DNA from: an uncultured Ruminococcus sp.
GTDB lineage: Bacteria > Bacillota > Clostridia > Oscillospirales > Ruminococcaceae
NCBI GenBank assembly: GCA_947589205.1
Contig: CANQCJ010000021.1
Coordinates: 1-16,659 of the forward strand
Direction of reading: 5' to 3'
Length of the DNA: 16,659 nt
Shown here: piece by piece, positions 5,544 through 12,568 of the stretch
How the letters are laid out: the number at the start of each line of letters is the position of its first letter
Numbering within the stretch: the stretch's first letter is position 1
Notes under the pieces: generated by a model
The model's database searches: none
What the model was told of the DNA's origin: nothing
What the model saw: the letters and a program-made list of their open reading frames with translations, nothing else
Made by a program: the position numbers and the translations under genes

Positions 5544-7259
5544 TCATGCTTCGTCCTGCAGCGCGTCATAGCCCTGCGCGCCGGTGCGAACTCTTACTAC
5601 GTCCTCAACGTCATAGATGAATATCTTTCCGTCGCCGACGTTGCCGGTATAGAGAGTTTTTCTTGCGGTGTTCACTACCGTGTCTACCGGTATCTTGCTT
5701 ACGACTATTTCCGCTTTTATCTTAGGATGAAGCTTCGGGGTTATCTTAGCTCCTCTGTAGTAATGGGTCTGACGCTTCAGCGCGCCGCAGCCCTGAACGT
5801 TGGTGACGGTGATACCCGTAATGTCGATAGCCTCCATGGCGGAGATAAAGTCTCCGAGTTTTTCCTCTCTGAATATCGCCACGAGCTTTGTGAGCTTATC
5901 CTGATCGTCCTTATTCAAAGCGTAATTCTTAACGGGCACTGCCGTTTCTATATCCTCGAGACCCTTGATCTCCTCGGGATCGTATTCGATAGCTTCATTG
6001 AGCATTGCAAATCCGCTGTAAGCGGTAAGCAGACCGTGTTCTGTTATATCAAGACCCTTGATCTCTTCCTCCTTGGAGGCTCTAAGACCGATGGTCTTTT
6101 TGATGATGAAGAAGGTCAGCGAGATGGTTACCGTTGTCCAAGCGAGTATTGCAAGAGCGCCTATGCACTGATATGCGAGCTGTCCGAAGCCGCCGCCGTA
6201 GAAAACTCCAGTGGTGGTGTCGAAAAGTCCGCAGGCGAGCGTTCCCCAGAGACCGTTGCAGAAGTGAACGGCAACCGCTCCGACGGGGTCGTCAACGTGA
6301 AGAACGTTATCGGTGAACCATACGCCGAATACTACGAGCAGACCGGAAACTGCGCCGATAGCGGCCGCACCCGCCGCGTCAACGACGTCGCAGGGGGCGG
6401 TGATGGCAACAAGTCCCGCGAGGGAAGCGTTAAGGCACATAGAAACATCGGGTTTGCCGTATTTTATCCATGTAAATATCATACATACGAGTGTAGCTAC
6501 CGCAGGGGCGATCGTGGTGGTGGTGAGTATATCGGCAAGCTGGCTTGCGGTAGAAGCAGCCGCGCCGTTAAAGCCGTACCATGCGAACCAGAGAATGAAT
6601 ACTCCGAGCGCGCCTATCGTGATAGAATGACCGGGGAAGGCGTTTACCTGAATCACCTTGCCGTCCTTGTCTCTCTTGTATTTTCCGAGACGAGGACCTA
6701 AGATCGCCGCGCCTATAAGTGCGGAGAGACCGCCGACCATGTGTATCAGCGCGCTTCCCGCAAAGTCGTGAAAGACTGTGCCGAAGCGTTCCTGAGTGAG
6801 CCAGCCGCCGCCCCATGCCCAGTGGGCTTCTATCGGGTAGATGACTGCCGAGATGACTGCCGAATATACGCAGTAGGAAAGAAATTTGGTTCTTTCCGCC
6901 ATAGCTCCCGAAACGATAGTCGCCGTTGTCGCACAAAAGACGAGGTTGAAGAAAAACGCGAATGTATCCGTTCCGGCAAAATCGGTGAAGATAGACGCTG
7001 TCGGCTTGCCGATAAAGCCGCCTATATCCGTGCCGTAGATGAGTCCGAAGCCGAGCGGCAGGAACACCGCCGTACCTATGCAGAAATCCATCAGGTTTTT
7101 CATGATGATGTTTCCTGCGTTCTTAGCGCGGGTAAAGCCCGCCTCGACCATTGCAAATCCGCACTGCATGAAGAAAACAAGCATTGCGCCGACAAGATAC
7201 CAGACGCCGTGAGAACCGATAAGCTCATTCATAACGTCGGTTACCGTTAAGTCGTTCAT
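5544..7259 (-). CDS. amt: Ammonium transporter fused to a C-terminal PII signalling domain
   Basis: 571 aa. Residues about 1-400 are a multi-helix Amt/MEP/Rh channel: HDFAGSALIHMVGG carries the conserved Asp and first pore His, and VHFCNGLWGT the second. A linker of about 55 residues leads to a GlnB/PII domain at 455-571, with the T-loop (THYYRGAKITPKLHPK) and the nucleotide-binding TGNVGDGKIF and VVRVRTG blocks. The T-loop Tyr that is uridylylated in enteric PII (YRGAEY) is Ile here (YRGAKI). The channel should conduct ammonium into the cell, with the tethered PII domain gating it by ATP/ADP/2-oxoglutarate state. The start at 7259 (MNDLTVTD) follows GGAAGGG at 10 nt; a longer in-frame ORF would include the upstream terminator stem and is rejected. 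It lies 126 nt after glnN with an attenuator-like leader between. Confidence 0.95.
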   Translation of the reverse strand: MNDLTVTDVMNELIGSHGVWYLVGAMLVFFMQCGFAMVEAGFTRAKNAGNIIMKNLMDFCIGTAVFLPLGFGLIYGTDIGGFIGKPTASIFTDFAGTDTFAFFFNLVFCATTATIVSGAMAERTKFLSYCVYSAVISAVIYPIEAHWAWGGGWLTQERFGTVFHDFAGSALIHMVGGLSALIGAAILGPRLGKYKRDKDGKVIQVNAFPGHSITIGALGVFILWFAWYGFNGAAASTASQLADILTTTTIAPAVATLVCMIFTWIKYGKPDVSMCLNASLAGLVAITAPCDVVDAAGAAAIGAVSGLLVVFGVWFTDNVLHVDDPVGAVAVHFCNGLWGTLACGLFDTTTGVFYGGGFGQLAYQCIGALAILAWTTVTISLTFFIIKKTIGLRASKEEEIKGLDITEHGLLTAYSGFAMLNEAIEYDPEEIKGLEDIETAVPVKNYALNKDDQDKLTKLVAIFREEKLGDFISAMEAIDITGITVTNVQGCGALKRQTHYYRGAKITPKLHPKIKAEIVVSKIPVDTVVNTARKTLYTGNVGDGKIFIYDVEDVVRVRTGAQGYDALQDEA

Positions 7260-7291
7260 AAGATCATATCCCTTCCAAAAGAAAATCCAAT

Positions 7292-7359
7292 AAAAAACGT
7301 GCGCCCTCCGCTTTTTTAAGCTTAGCATCAAGACTAAGCCTTTTAAGCGTAGAGCGCAC
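7292..7359 (-). terminator. Intercistronic terminator/attenuator between glnN and amt
   Basis: On the minus strand, arms 7345-7359 and 7299-7313 form a 15-position stem with one wobble and one mismatch, followed by six T (7292-7297). It encloses a second hairpin built on GCTTAG/CTAAGC (within 7314-7344). No promoter lies between it and amt, so amt expression should require readthrough. Confidence 0.8.
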
Positions 7360-7369
7360 ATCCTTGTGC
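7356..7369 (-). promoter_or_regulatory. Hexaloop hairpin (ANTAR-like target) before amt
   Basis: The minus strand reads GCAC-AAGGAT-GTGC: a 4-bp stem with a six-base loop that has A at position 1 and G at position 4. Its 3' arm (7356-7359) is the outer part of the terminator's 5' arm, so the two structures exclude each other. Three bases upstream, ATCA-ATAATT-TGAT (7373-7386) is a second small hexaloop hairpin with A1 but not G4. The layout matches the two-hairpin-plus-terminator RNA bound by ANTAR antiterminators. Confidence 0.5.
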
Positions 7370-7385
7370 CGTATCAAATTATTGA

Positions 7386-9467
7386 TCAGGTGTAGAAAAG
7401 TATCTGCGAATAGGTCGGATACGGCCAGTATTTTTCGCCGCAGAGCGCTTCCATCTGATCTGCGGGAGCGCGAAGCTCTCCCATTTTTTCAAGTATCACA
7501 TCGTGATAATATCTCGCCTGCTCCTCGGTAGTCTTGAGATCTCCCGCCTTGGCTTCCGCCTCCTCGAGTGCGCCCAACGCCTTGTAGGTCGCGGCTGCGA
7601 GGGAAGAAAGCTTGGCGACAAGCTCTTTTTCAACGGTGAGATCCGCGCCGAGCGCGCCCGCCGTCGAAGCGGTCTCGCTGAGATCCTTTACATAGGACAT
7701 GACTGCGGGGAGAATATCCTTTTTAGCCATATCTATCATCGTTCTCGCTTCGATGTTGACGATCTTGACATATTCCTCAAGCAGTATCTCAACTCTCGAT
7801 TCAAGCTCTACCTTGGTGTAAACGCCGTGCTTTGAAAGCACCTCGACGTTTTTATCCGCAAGATAAACAGGCACTGCATCGGGCGTGGAGCGCAGATTGA
7901 GAAGTCCTCTCTTTTCCGCCTCCTCGGGCCACTCGTCGGAATAGCCGTTGCCGTTGAAGATTATGTTCTTGTTCTCGGAAATAGTTTCTTTGATAAGCGA
8001 ATCGAGCGCGGCGTGGAAATTGTCCGCCTTGGAAAGCTTATCGTAGAACTGATCGAGCACCTCGGCTACGATGGTGTTGAGTATCGTCATAGGACCTGCG
8101 CAGGAAAGCTTTGAACCGGGCATTCTGAATTCAAACTTGTTTCCGGTGAAGGCGAACGGGGAGGTCCTGTTTCTGTCGGTGGTGTCCTTGGGGAAGGTCG
8201 GCAGAACGTCGACGCCTATAGCCATCTGAGCCTTTTCCTTGCCCTCGTACTTGTGACCCTCCGCAAGAGAATCGAGTATCTCGGTAAGCTCATCGCCCAA
8301 GAAGATAGAGATTATCGCGGGAGGAGCTTCGTTCGCGCCGAGACGGTGGTCGTTTCCGGCGGAAGCTACCGACGCGCGCAGCAGATCCTGATAATCGTTG
8401 ACCGCCTTGATAACGGCTACGAGGAAGGTGAGGAACTGTGCGTTTTCGGCGGGAGTCGTGCCGGGGTCGAGCAGGTTTACGCCGGTGTTGGTGGAAATTG
8501 ACCAGTTGTTATGCTTGCCCGAACCGTTGACGCCCGCGAACGGCTTTTCGTGAAGCAGGCACTTGAAGCCGTGCTTTCTCGCCGTTCTTTTCATGATCTC
8601 CATGGTGAGCTGGTTGTGGTCGGTGGCGATGTTGGTGGTATTGAAGATAGGAGCAAGCTCATGCTGAGAGGGCGCGACCTCGTTGTGTTTTGTTTTGGCG
8701 CAGATGCCGAGTCTCCAGAGCTGCTCGTCGAGATCCTCCATATAGGCGTTTACTCTTGTCTTGATAGTGCCGAAATAGTGATCCTCAAGCTCCTGTCCCT
8801 TGGGCGCGGGAGCGCCGAAGAGCGTTCTTCCGGTAAGGATTATATCCTTTCTCTTTGCCGCCATCGGTCTGTCGATAAGGAAGTATTCCTGCTCGGGTCC
8901 TACGTTGGCGGTAACTCTTGTTACATCGTCGCAGCCGAAGAGCTTTAACAGTCTTACAGCGGATCTGTCGAGAGCCTCCATTGAACGCAGGAGCGGAGTT
9001 TTCTTGTCGAGAGCTTCTCCGGTATAAGAACAGAAGGCGGTGGGTATGCAAAGGCTCTTGCCTTTTATGAACGCATAGGAGGTCGGATCCCATGCGGTAT
9101 AGCCGCGTGCTTCAAAGGTCGCGCGCAGACCGCCGGAGGGGAACGATGAAGCGTCGGGTTCGCCCTTTATAAGCTCCTTGCCCGAAAATTCCATAATGAC
9201 CTTGCCGTCGCCTACGGGTGAGATAAAGCTGTCGTGCTTTTCGGCAGTTATTCCGGTCATCGGCTGGAACCAGTGAGTATAATGCGTGCAGCCCTTTTCT
9301 ACCGCCCAGTCCTTCATTGCCGCGGCAACAACGTTAGCAACGTCGATATCGAGCGGCTTGCCCGACTGGATCGTCTTTTTCAACGATTTGTAAATAGACT
9401 TCGGAAGCCGCTGCTGCATGACTGTTTCATCAAACACATCGGTTCCGAAAATTTCGGGGATATTCAT
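7386..9467 (-). CDS. glnN: Type III glutamine synthetase (GSIII)
   Basis: 693 aa, the length typical of GSIII and far longer than GSI or GSII. Recognisable blocks include NVGPEQEYF (189-196; Glu192, Glu194 as likely metal ligands), EVAPSQHELAP (263-273), LLHEKPFAGVNGSGKHNNWS (304-323, substrate and ammonium side), LGANEAPPA (376-384), DRNRTSPFAFTGNKFEFRMP (431-450). It catalyses glutamate + NH3 + ATP to glutamine in the cytosol, the main entry of ammonium into metabolism. The start at 9467 follows CAGGAGG (9477-9483); an in-frame extension to 9566 reads through the leader terminator and promoter -10 and is not used. It is the first gene of the unit with amt. Its leader carries an intrinsic terminator and an overlapping hexaloop hairpin, suggesting antitermination control. 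Confidence 0.97.
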   Translation of the reverse strand: MNIPEIFGTDVFDETVMQQRLPKSIYKSLKKTIQSGKPLDIDVANVVAAAMKDWAVEKGCTHYTHWFQPMTGITAEKHDSFISPVGDGKVIMEFSGKELIKGEPDASSFPSGGLRATFEARGYTAWDPTSYAFIKGKSLCIPTAFCSYTGEALDKKTPLLRSMEALDRSAVRLLKLFGCDDVTRVTANVGPEQEYFLIDRPMAAKRKDIILTGRTLFGAPAPKGQELEDHYFGTIKTRVNAYMEDLDEQLWRLGICAKTKHNEVAPSQHELAPIFNTTNIATDHNQLTMEIMKRTARKHGFKCLLHEKPFAGVNGSGKHNNWSISTNTGVNLLDPGTTPAENAQFLTFLVAVIKAVNDYQDLLRASVASAGNDHRLGANEAPPAIISIFLGDELTEILDSLAEGHKYEGKEKAQMAIGVDVLPTFPKDTTDRNRTSPFAFTGNKFEFRMPGSKLSCAGPMTILNTIVAEVLDQFYDKLSKADNFHAALDSLIKETISENKNIIFNGNGYSDEWPEEAEKRGLLNLRSTPDAVPVYLADKNVEVLSKHGVYTKVELESRVEILLEEYVKIVNIEARTMIDMAKKDILPAVMSYVKDLSETASTAGALGADLTVEKELVAKLSSLAAATYKALGALEEAEAKAGDLKTTEEQARYYHDVILEKMGELRAPADQMEALCGEKYWPYPTYSQILFYT

Positions 9468-9497
9468 AGTAAAATTCCTCCTGTTAAAGTTATAAAT

Positions 9498-9539
9498 AAA
9501 AAAAGGCACTGCGGACGTAGATTCATCGTCCACAGCGCC
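9498..9539 (-). terminator. Leader terminator (attenuator) upstream of glnN
   Basis: Minus-strand arms at 9527-9539 and 9505-9517 make a 13-bp stem (two wobbles) followed by seven T (9498-9504). It lies between the glnN promoter and its start codon, so most transcripts would stop before glnN unless it is prevented from forming. Confidence 0.85.
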
Positions 9540-9547
9540 ATTGCTGT
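9532..9547 (-). promoter_or_regulatory. Hexaloop hairpin (ANTAR-like target) in the glnN leader
   Basis: The minus strand reads ACAGC-AATGGC-GCTGT: a 5-bp stem and a six-base loop with A at position 1 and G at position 4. The 3' arm and half the loop belong to the terminator's 5' arm, so folding of one blocks the other. It begins only about 4 nt after the predicted transcription start, leaving no room for a first hairpin of the usual ANTAR pair unless a start further upstream is used. Confidence 0.5.
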
Positions 9548-9557
9548 TTACAATTAC

Positions 9558-9586
9558 AGTATACACTAAAAAAAGCTTTCTGTCAA
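9558..9586 (-). promoter_or_regulatory. Promoter of glnN
   Basis: Perfect TTGACA (9581-9586), 17-nt spacer and TATACT (9558-9563) on the minus strand. The predicted start is near 9551. Confidence 0.88.
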
Positions 9587-9628
9587 GAGTTTTTTCTCAA
9601 TTTTTAAAATTTCGGCTGTTTTAACAAA

Positions 9629-9649
9629 CTCTAAGCCCGGCTTAAAGAG
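9629..9649 (-). terminator. Weak terminator of the RadC-like operon
   Basis: TAAGCC-C-GGCTTA (9632-9644) flanked by CTC/GAG (9629-9631, 9647-9649) with a two-base bulge, followed on the minus strand by TTTGTTAAAA. It lies about 80 nt past the stop at 9729. The T-tract is poor, so the call is tentative. Confidence 0.4.
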
Positions 9650-9728
9650 CTTTTGTGCAAGTTTATTTGCGTTAAAAGCTTTTATAATCTCAGGTTCATA
9701 TTTATGAAATATTCAGAGCCTGCGCTTG

Positions 9729-10409
9729 CTATACGACAAATCCGCGCTCCGCCATAGAATGCAGATCCGTTCCGTCGTACAGATAGTGATCCTGATAAGC
9801 TATGCCGTGTTCATACGCAAAAGCGGAGAATTTGTCTATGATCCCGTTATGTATCATCTGCGGCAGGGAAAAAGGGTCGTTATCATAATAGACGGTCGCT
9901 ATTTCTTTGGTCTCAGCAGCGTCTATGGAATCTATAAGCGTAAGGATATTTCCCTCAAACGGCTGTTTTATCAGCTTTACGGGAACGTTGGGCTTATTAA
10001 ACACACACAAAACTATCAGCGAGCCCTTGTCGGGATCATCGAGCGTTTCTTGCAGATAATTGCAGACGGAATAAAAATTTGAAATATCCAGCCCTATGCC
10101 GAGAGCTTCTTCGAGCGATAAAAAATCCGGCAGCGCGCCCAATAATTTAAGAAAAGCAGATGAGCTTTCATTTATGCCGCGGACGCCGCAAAGCTTGTCC
10201 GTATCGGCCTTTACGATTCCGAGAGAATTTTTGCAGCGGCTGACGAGACGGTGAGCGGTCTCGTTGGTGTTCATTCTTTTGCAGCAGCAAAAAAGAACCA
10301 TTTCTATAATTTCATGTTCGCTGAAATTTTCAAACGTCCCTCCGCCGGCTTGCAGGCGCTTTCTCATGCGCTGCCTATGCCCTTTATGCAGGTCGGCGTT
10401 GTTGGGCAT
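9729..10409 (-). CDS. RadC-family paralog with degenerate JAMM site
   Basis: 226 aa, RadC length. The N-terminal half is a good match to the RadC/UPF0758 helical domain: HKGHRQRMRKRL (8-19), EHEIIEMVLFCCCKRMNTNETAHRLV (31-56), then a helix-hairpin-helix-like GVRGINESSSAFLKLL (75-90). In the C-terminal MPN domain the metal-binding HNHP is replaced by DNDP (176-179) and the Ser/Asp partners are not recognisable, so metal-dependent hydrolysis is unlikely. The start follows AAAGGAGAC at 8 nt. It lies 32 nt downstream of a second RadC-like gene that keeps the motif, and both are read from one promoter. RadC family function is itself poorly settled; a regulatory or partner role for this copy is inference. 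Confidence 0.8.
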   Translation of the reverse strand: MPNNADLHKGHRQRMRKRLQAGGGTFENFSEHEIIEMVLFCCCKRMNTNETAHRLVSRCKNSLGIVKADTDKLCGVRGINESSSAFLKLLGALPDFLSLEEALGIGLDISNFYSVCNYLQETLDDPDKGSLIVLCVFNKPNVPVKLIKQPFEGNILTLIDSIDAAETKEIATVYYDNDPFSLPQMIHNGIIDKFSAFAYEHGIAYQDHYLYDGTDLHSMAERGFVV

Positions 10410-10441
10410 ATGGGATCGTCTCCTTTCTTAGGAAAAAGTAT

Positions 10442-11137
10442 TCAAAAGAATAATTTATGATCCAAAATGTCTTTCAGCCTGCCGCGTGAATAGATAAAAT
10501 TCGCCGTAAGCTCAAAGCCGTATTCGATCATCATTCTTGAAACGGACAAAGCTGTTTCTATATCGTTTTGGGAGGGTCTCAGCGTCCCGTCGGGGTGGTT
10601 GTGGACGAGCGCGAATTTTTTGCAGCGTCTGTCGGAGAAAAGCAGATCCTTCAGTCTGCTTACGCTTATATCGAGTCGGTCTCTTTCGCCCTCGCAGACA
10701 AAATGGATATCGAGCAGTTTTCCGTTTTCATCGAGCGGGATAACGTAAAGCCGTTCTCTTTGCTGGGCAAAATAGACGGCTCTTATATAATTTGTCAGTC
10801 CTCGGATATCGCTGATGTTTTCGGGCATCGGCGCGTTAAGGACGTAAAGGTGCCGCAGAAAGGCGGTATAAATTTTAAGGTTCTCCGCCTCGGGTCGGGT
10901 CAGCAGCTCCTTTGAACAAAGCTGAGGTATATCGGCGGAAAGAATGCTTCCGATACTGCCGAACTTAGACAAAAGAAGCCGAGCAGTACTCTTGGTTTTC
11001 TCATTGTCTCCCATATAAGGCGACAAGAGCATATAGAGCACTTCCTCGGCGGTAAAAGCTTCAAGTGAAAAATTTTCGGTTTTAAAGCGTTTAAAAAGCA
11101 GGGACTTTGAAAGATCTTGATTTTCTGCATCTTCCAT
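10442..11137 (-). CDS. RadC-family protein with intact JAMM motif
   Basis: 231 aa from the ATG at 11137. The N-terminal part (14-70) follows the RadC helical domain (LFKRF...SLEAFTAEEVLYMLL...ARLLLSKFGSIGSIL). The C-terminal MPN/JAB domain keeps HNHPDGTLRPSQND at 179-192, fitting H-x-H-x7-S-x-x-D with His179, His181, Ser189 and Asp192 as zinc ligands and catalytic partner. The chosen ATG has GGAG 8 nt upstream and gives the usual length; a TTG at 11197 with weak AAGAAG would add 20 residues and remains possible, as the promoter start near 11218 allows it. It is the first gene of a two-gene operon with the degenerate paralog. Historic links to DNA repair are weak; family members often accompany accessory DNA. 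Confidence 0.82.
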   Translation of the reverse strand: MEDAENQDLSKSLLFKRFKTENFSLEAFTAEEVLYMLLSPYMGDNEKTKSTARLLLSKFGSIGSILSADIPQLCSKELLTRPEAENLKIYTAFLRHLYVLNAPMPENISDIRGLTNYIRAVYFAQQRERLYVIPLDENGKLLDIHFVCEGERDRLDISVSRLKDLLFSDRRCKKFALVHNHPDGTLRPSQNDIETALSVSRMMIEYGFELTANFIYSRGRLKDILDHKLFF

Positions 11138-11224
11138 ACCGACCACTCCAACGCAGATGATTTCGTCAAAAATTTCCGCCGCCGTTCGTTTCGGCAAGCG
11201 CGAAAGCTTCTTTTTGACGTTTCT

Positions 11225-11253
11225 ATTGTAGCATTTGTTTCGGAAAATGTCAA
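11225..11253 (-). promoter_or_regulatory. Promoter of the RadC-like gene pair
   Basis: TTGACA (11248-11253), 17-nt spacer, TACAAT (11225-11230) with an upstream TG, all on the minus strand. Start expected near 11218. Confidence 0.85.
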
Positions 11254-11333
11254 GAGGTTTTGATATATTTTTACGATGATTTAATATTTTATTTAGAAAT
11301 TATCTTGACTGTGGTCCGGATAAGCAGCATAGG

Positions 11334-11996
11334 TTAAATTTCCGTCAGCGCGCGCTGACACCAATTGAACAACATTGGAAATACGCTGTCGAGATCATAG
11401 CTGTTGTTTTGTACGGAGATACTCAGCTGCAAAATATTCCTATCCTCATCATTTAAATTTTCAAGAAGCCGCTGTTTTGTTTGTATAAATCTGCCGCTTT
11501 TTATATAGTACAAATGCTGCATTATATAAAATACCGATTTGCAGGTCATAGGCAGCTTTGAAATATTATATTCCGTGTCAGAGTGTATGTATCGGCGGCA
11601 AATTTCGTGATAAAAATTATTTATGCTTAATTTTATATAGTTTCGTTCATCTTCCTCGGTATATGGCGGAACAAGCTCCTTTAGTTTTCCGAAGAGATCC
11701 TTTGTGGTATGCAGCAAATGACACACCTCTAACGGATTCCAATGCTTTAGATCGGTCTTACTGCAAATAAAGCCGCAGGACTTATCAAAATCTCCCACCG
11801 AAATAAGCGTTTCCCGATATGTATTAAGATCCTCAGCCGAAAGACTGTCGATAACTGCCATAATATCTATGTCGCTGTTCTCATTCGCTTCACCGCGAAG
11901 ATAACTGCCTTGAAGCCCTACATAAATAAGTCTTTCTCCGAATACGGCTTTTAATTTTTCTGTTAAATTTTCAATATACTCATCTATTCTAAACAT
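11334..11996 (-). CDS. Nucleotidyltransferase (pol-beta fold), substrate unknown
   Basis: 220 aa. The motif GSYLRGEANENSDID (30-44) is the G-S-x-x-R-G-x(5)-S-D-I-D signature of DNA-polymerase-beta-type nucleotidyltransferases, with Asp42 and Asp44 as metal ligands. The rest (about 100-220) is helical and rich in Tyr/His/Cys, resembling the accessory helical domain of aminoglycoside adenylyltransferase-like enzymes, but I see no signature for a specific drug class. The start follows AGGAG at 7-8 nt. It overlaps the end of the upstream Nudix gene by 13 nt, so translation is likely coupled. Likely transfers an AMP or other nucleotide to a small molecule or protein; the substrate is not known. 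Confidence 0.8.
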   Translation of the reverse strand: MFRIDEYIENLTEKLKAVFGERLIYVGLQGSYLRGEANENSDIDIMAVIDSLSAEDLNTYRETLISVGDFDKSCGFICSKTDLKHWNPLEVCHLLHTTKDLFGKLKELVPPYTEEDERNYIKLSINNFYHEICRRYIHSDTEYNISKLPMTCKSVFYIMQHLYYIKSGRFIQTKQRLLENLNDEDRNILQLSISVQNNSYDLDSVFPMLFNWCQRALTEI

Positions 11997-12448
11997 TCGG
12001 GATCTCCTATTTCTTCATTTCCGAGATACCTTGCGTATTCCTTTCCTTCGTAAAAATTCATGATCGCCCGGCGAAGCTTTGAAGGATAAAGCGGAAGTCT
12101 GTTCAATTCCGACACCTTCAGCCAGCCGATACCGACTTGATCTGTGTCGCTGTGAAGCTCATAATTTAAAGCTTTTCCAATGTACTCGCATAAAAAAACG
12201 AGGTCGACTCTATGAAAATCCTCGCCGTGAACGCCCTCTATGGCAAACAGCATATCCTGACATTTAACATCTATGCCCGCTTCTTCTCTTACCTCACGTT
12301 CAACTGCTTCCGGCAGTGTTTCCTCGCTGTCCTGACCGCCGCCGGGCAGAATATACCATTCTTCTTTGCCGTCGTTAAGCCTTACCGCAAGGATCCTTCC
12401 GTCTTGAATAACGACCGCTTTTGCAGACGTCCTTATCTGTCTTGACAT
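11984..12448 (-). CDS. Nudix hydrolase
   Basis: 154 aa, typical single-domain Nudix length. The Nudix box G-x5-E-x7-REVREEAGI is complete at 37-59, with Glu52, Glu55 and Glu56 as the metal-binding glutamates. The beta-strand before it (GRILAVRLNDGKEEWYILPGGG) is the standard lead-in. Such enzymes hydrolyse nucleoside diphosphate derivatives; specificity cannot be read from the sequence. The ATG follows AAAGGAGG with 5 nt spacing. First gene of a two-gene unit with the nucleotidyltransferase, whose product may act on a related nucleotide chemistry; that link is inference from overlap only. Confidence 0.9.
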   Translation of the reverse strand: MSRQIRTSAKAVVIQDGRILAVRLNDGKEEWYILPGGGQDSEETLPEAVEREVREEAGIDVKCQDMLFAIEGVHGEDFHRVDLVFLCEYIGKALNYELHSDTDQVGIGWLKVSELNRLPLYPSKLRRAIMNFYEGKEYARYLGNEEIGDPECLE

Positions 12449-12491
12449 ATTTTCCTCCTTTAAACCTGCAGCTGTTGTTTTTTGCTATACA

Positions 12492-12520
12492 ATTATACCA
12501 CAACACACCCCGAAGGTCAA
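12492..12520 (-). promoter_or_regulatory. Promoter of the Nudix-nucleotidyltransferase unit
   Basis: TTGACC (12515-12520), 17-nt spacer, TATAAT (12492-12497) preceded by TGG on the minus strand. The -35 starts directly after the upstream kinase terminator. Confidence 0.85.
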
Positions 12521-12521
12521 C

Positions 12522-12555
12522 AAAAGACCCTGCAAACAGCTTCGCAGGATCTTTT
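12522..12555 (-). terminator. Terminator of the histidine kinase gene
   Basis: On the minus strand AAAAGATCCTGC and GCAGGGTCTTTT (arms 12544-12555 and 12522-12533) make a 12-position stem with one wobble; the U-tract forms the end of the stem. It is 13 nt past the kinase stop. Confidence 0.85.
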
Positions 12556-12568
12556 GAAAATTTCTAAT

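Noticed and set aside
5727..6701. 324-codon open frame on the + strand
   Set aside because: Antisense to the ammonium transporter, low-complexity composition and no start signals.
7260..7361. 34-residue N-terminal extension of the ammonium transporter
   Set aside because: It encodes the terminator stem and loop, and the ATG at 7259 has the ribosome site and a normal Amt N-terminus.
11344..11359. 16-bp perfect palindrome GTCAGCGCGCGCTGAC
   Set aside because: It lies within the last codons of the nucleotidyltransferase, is built of alternating GC, and has no T-run or promoter beside it; likely chance.
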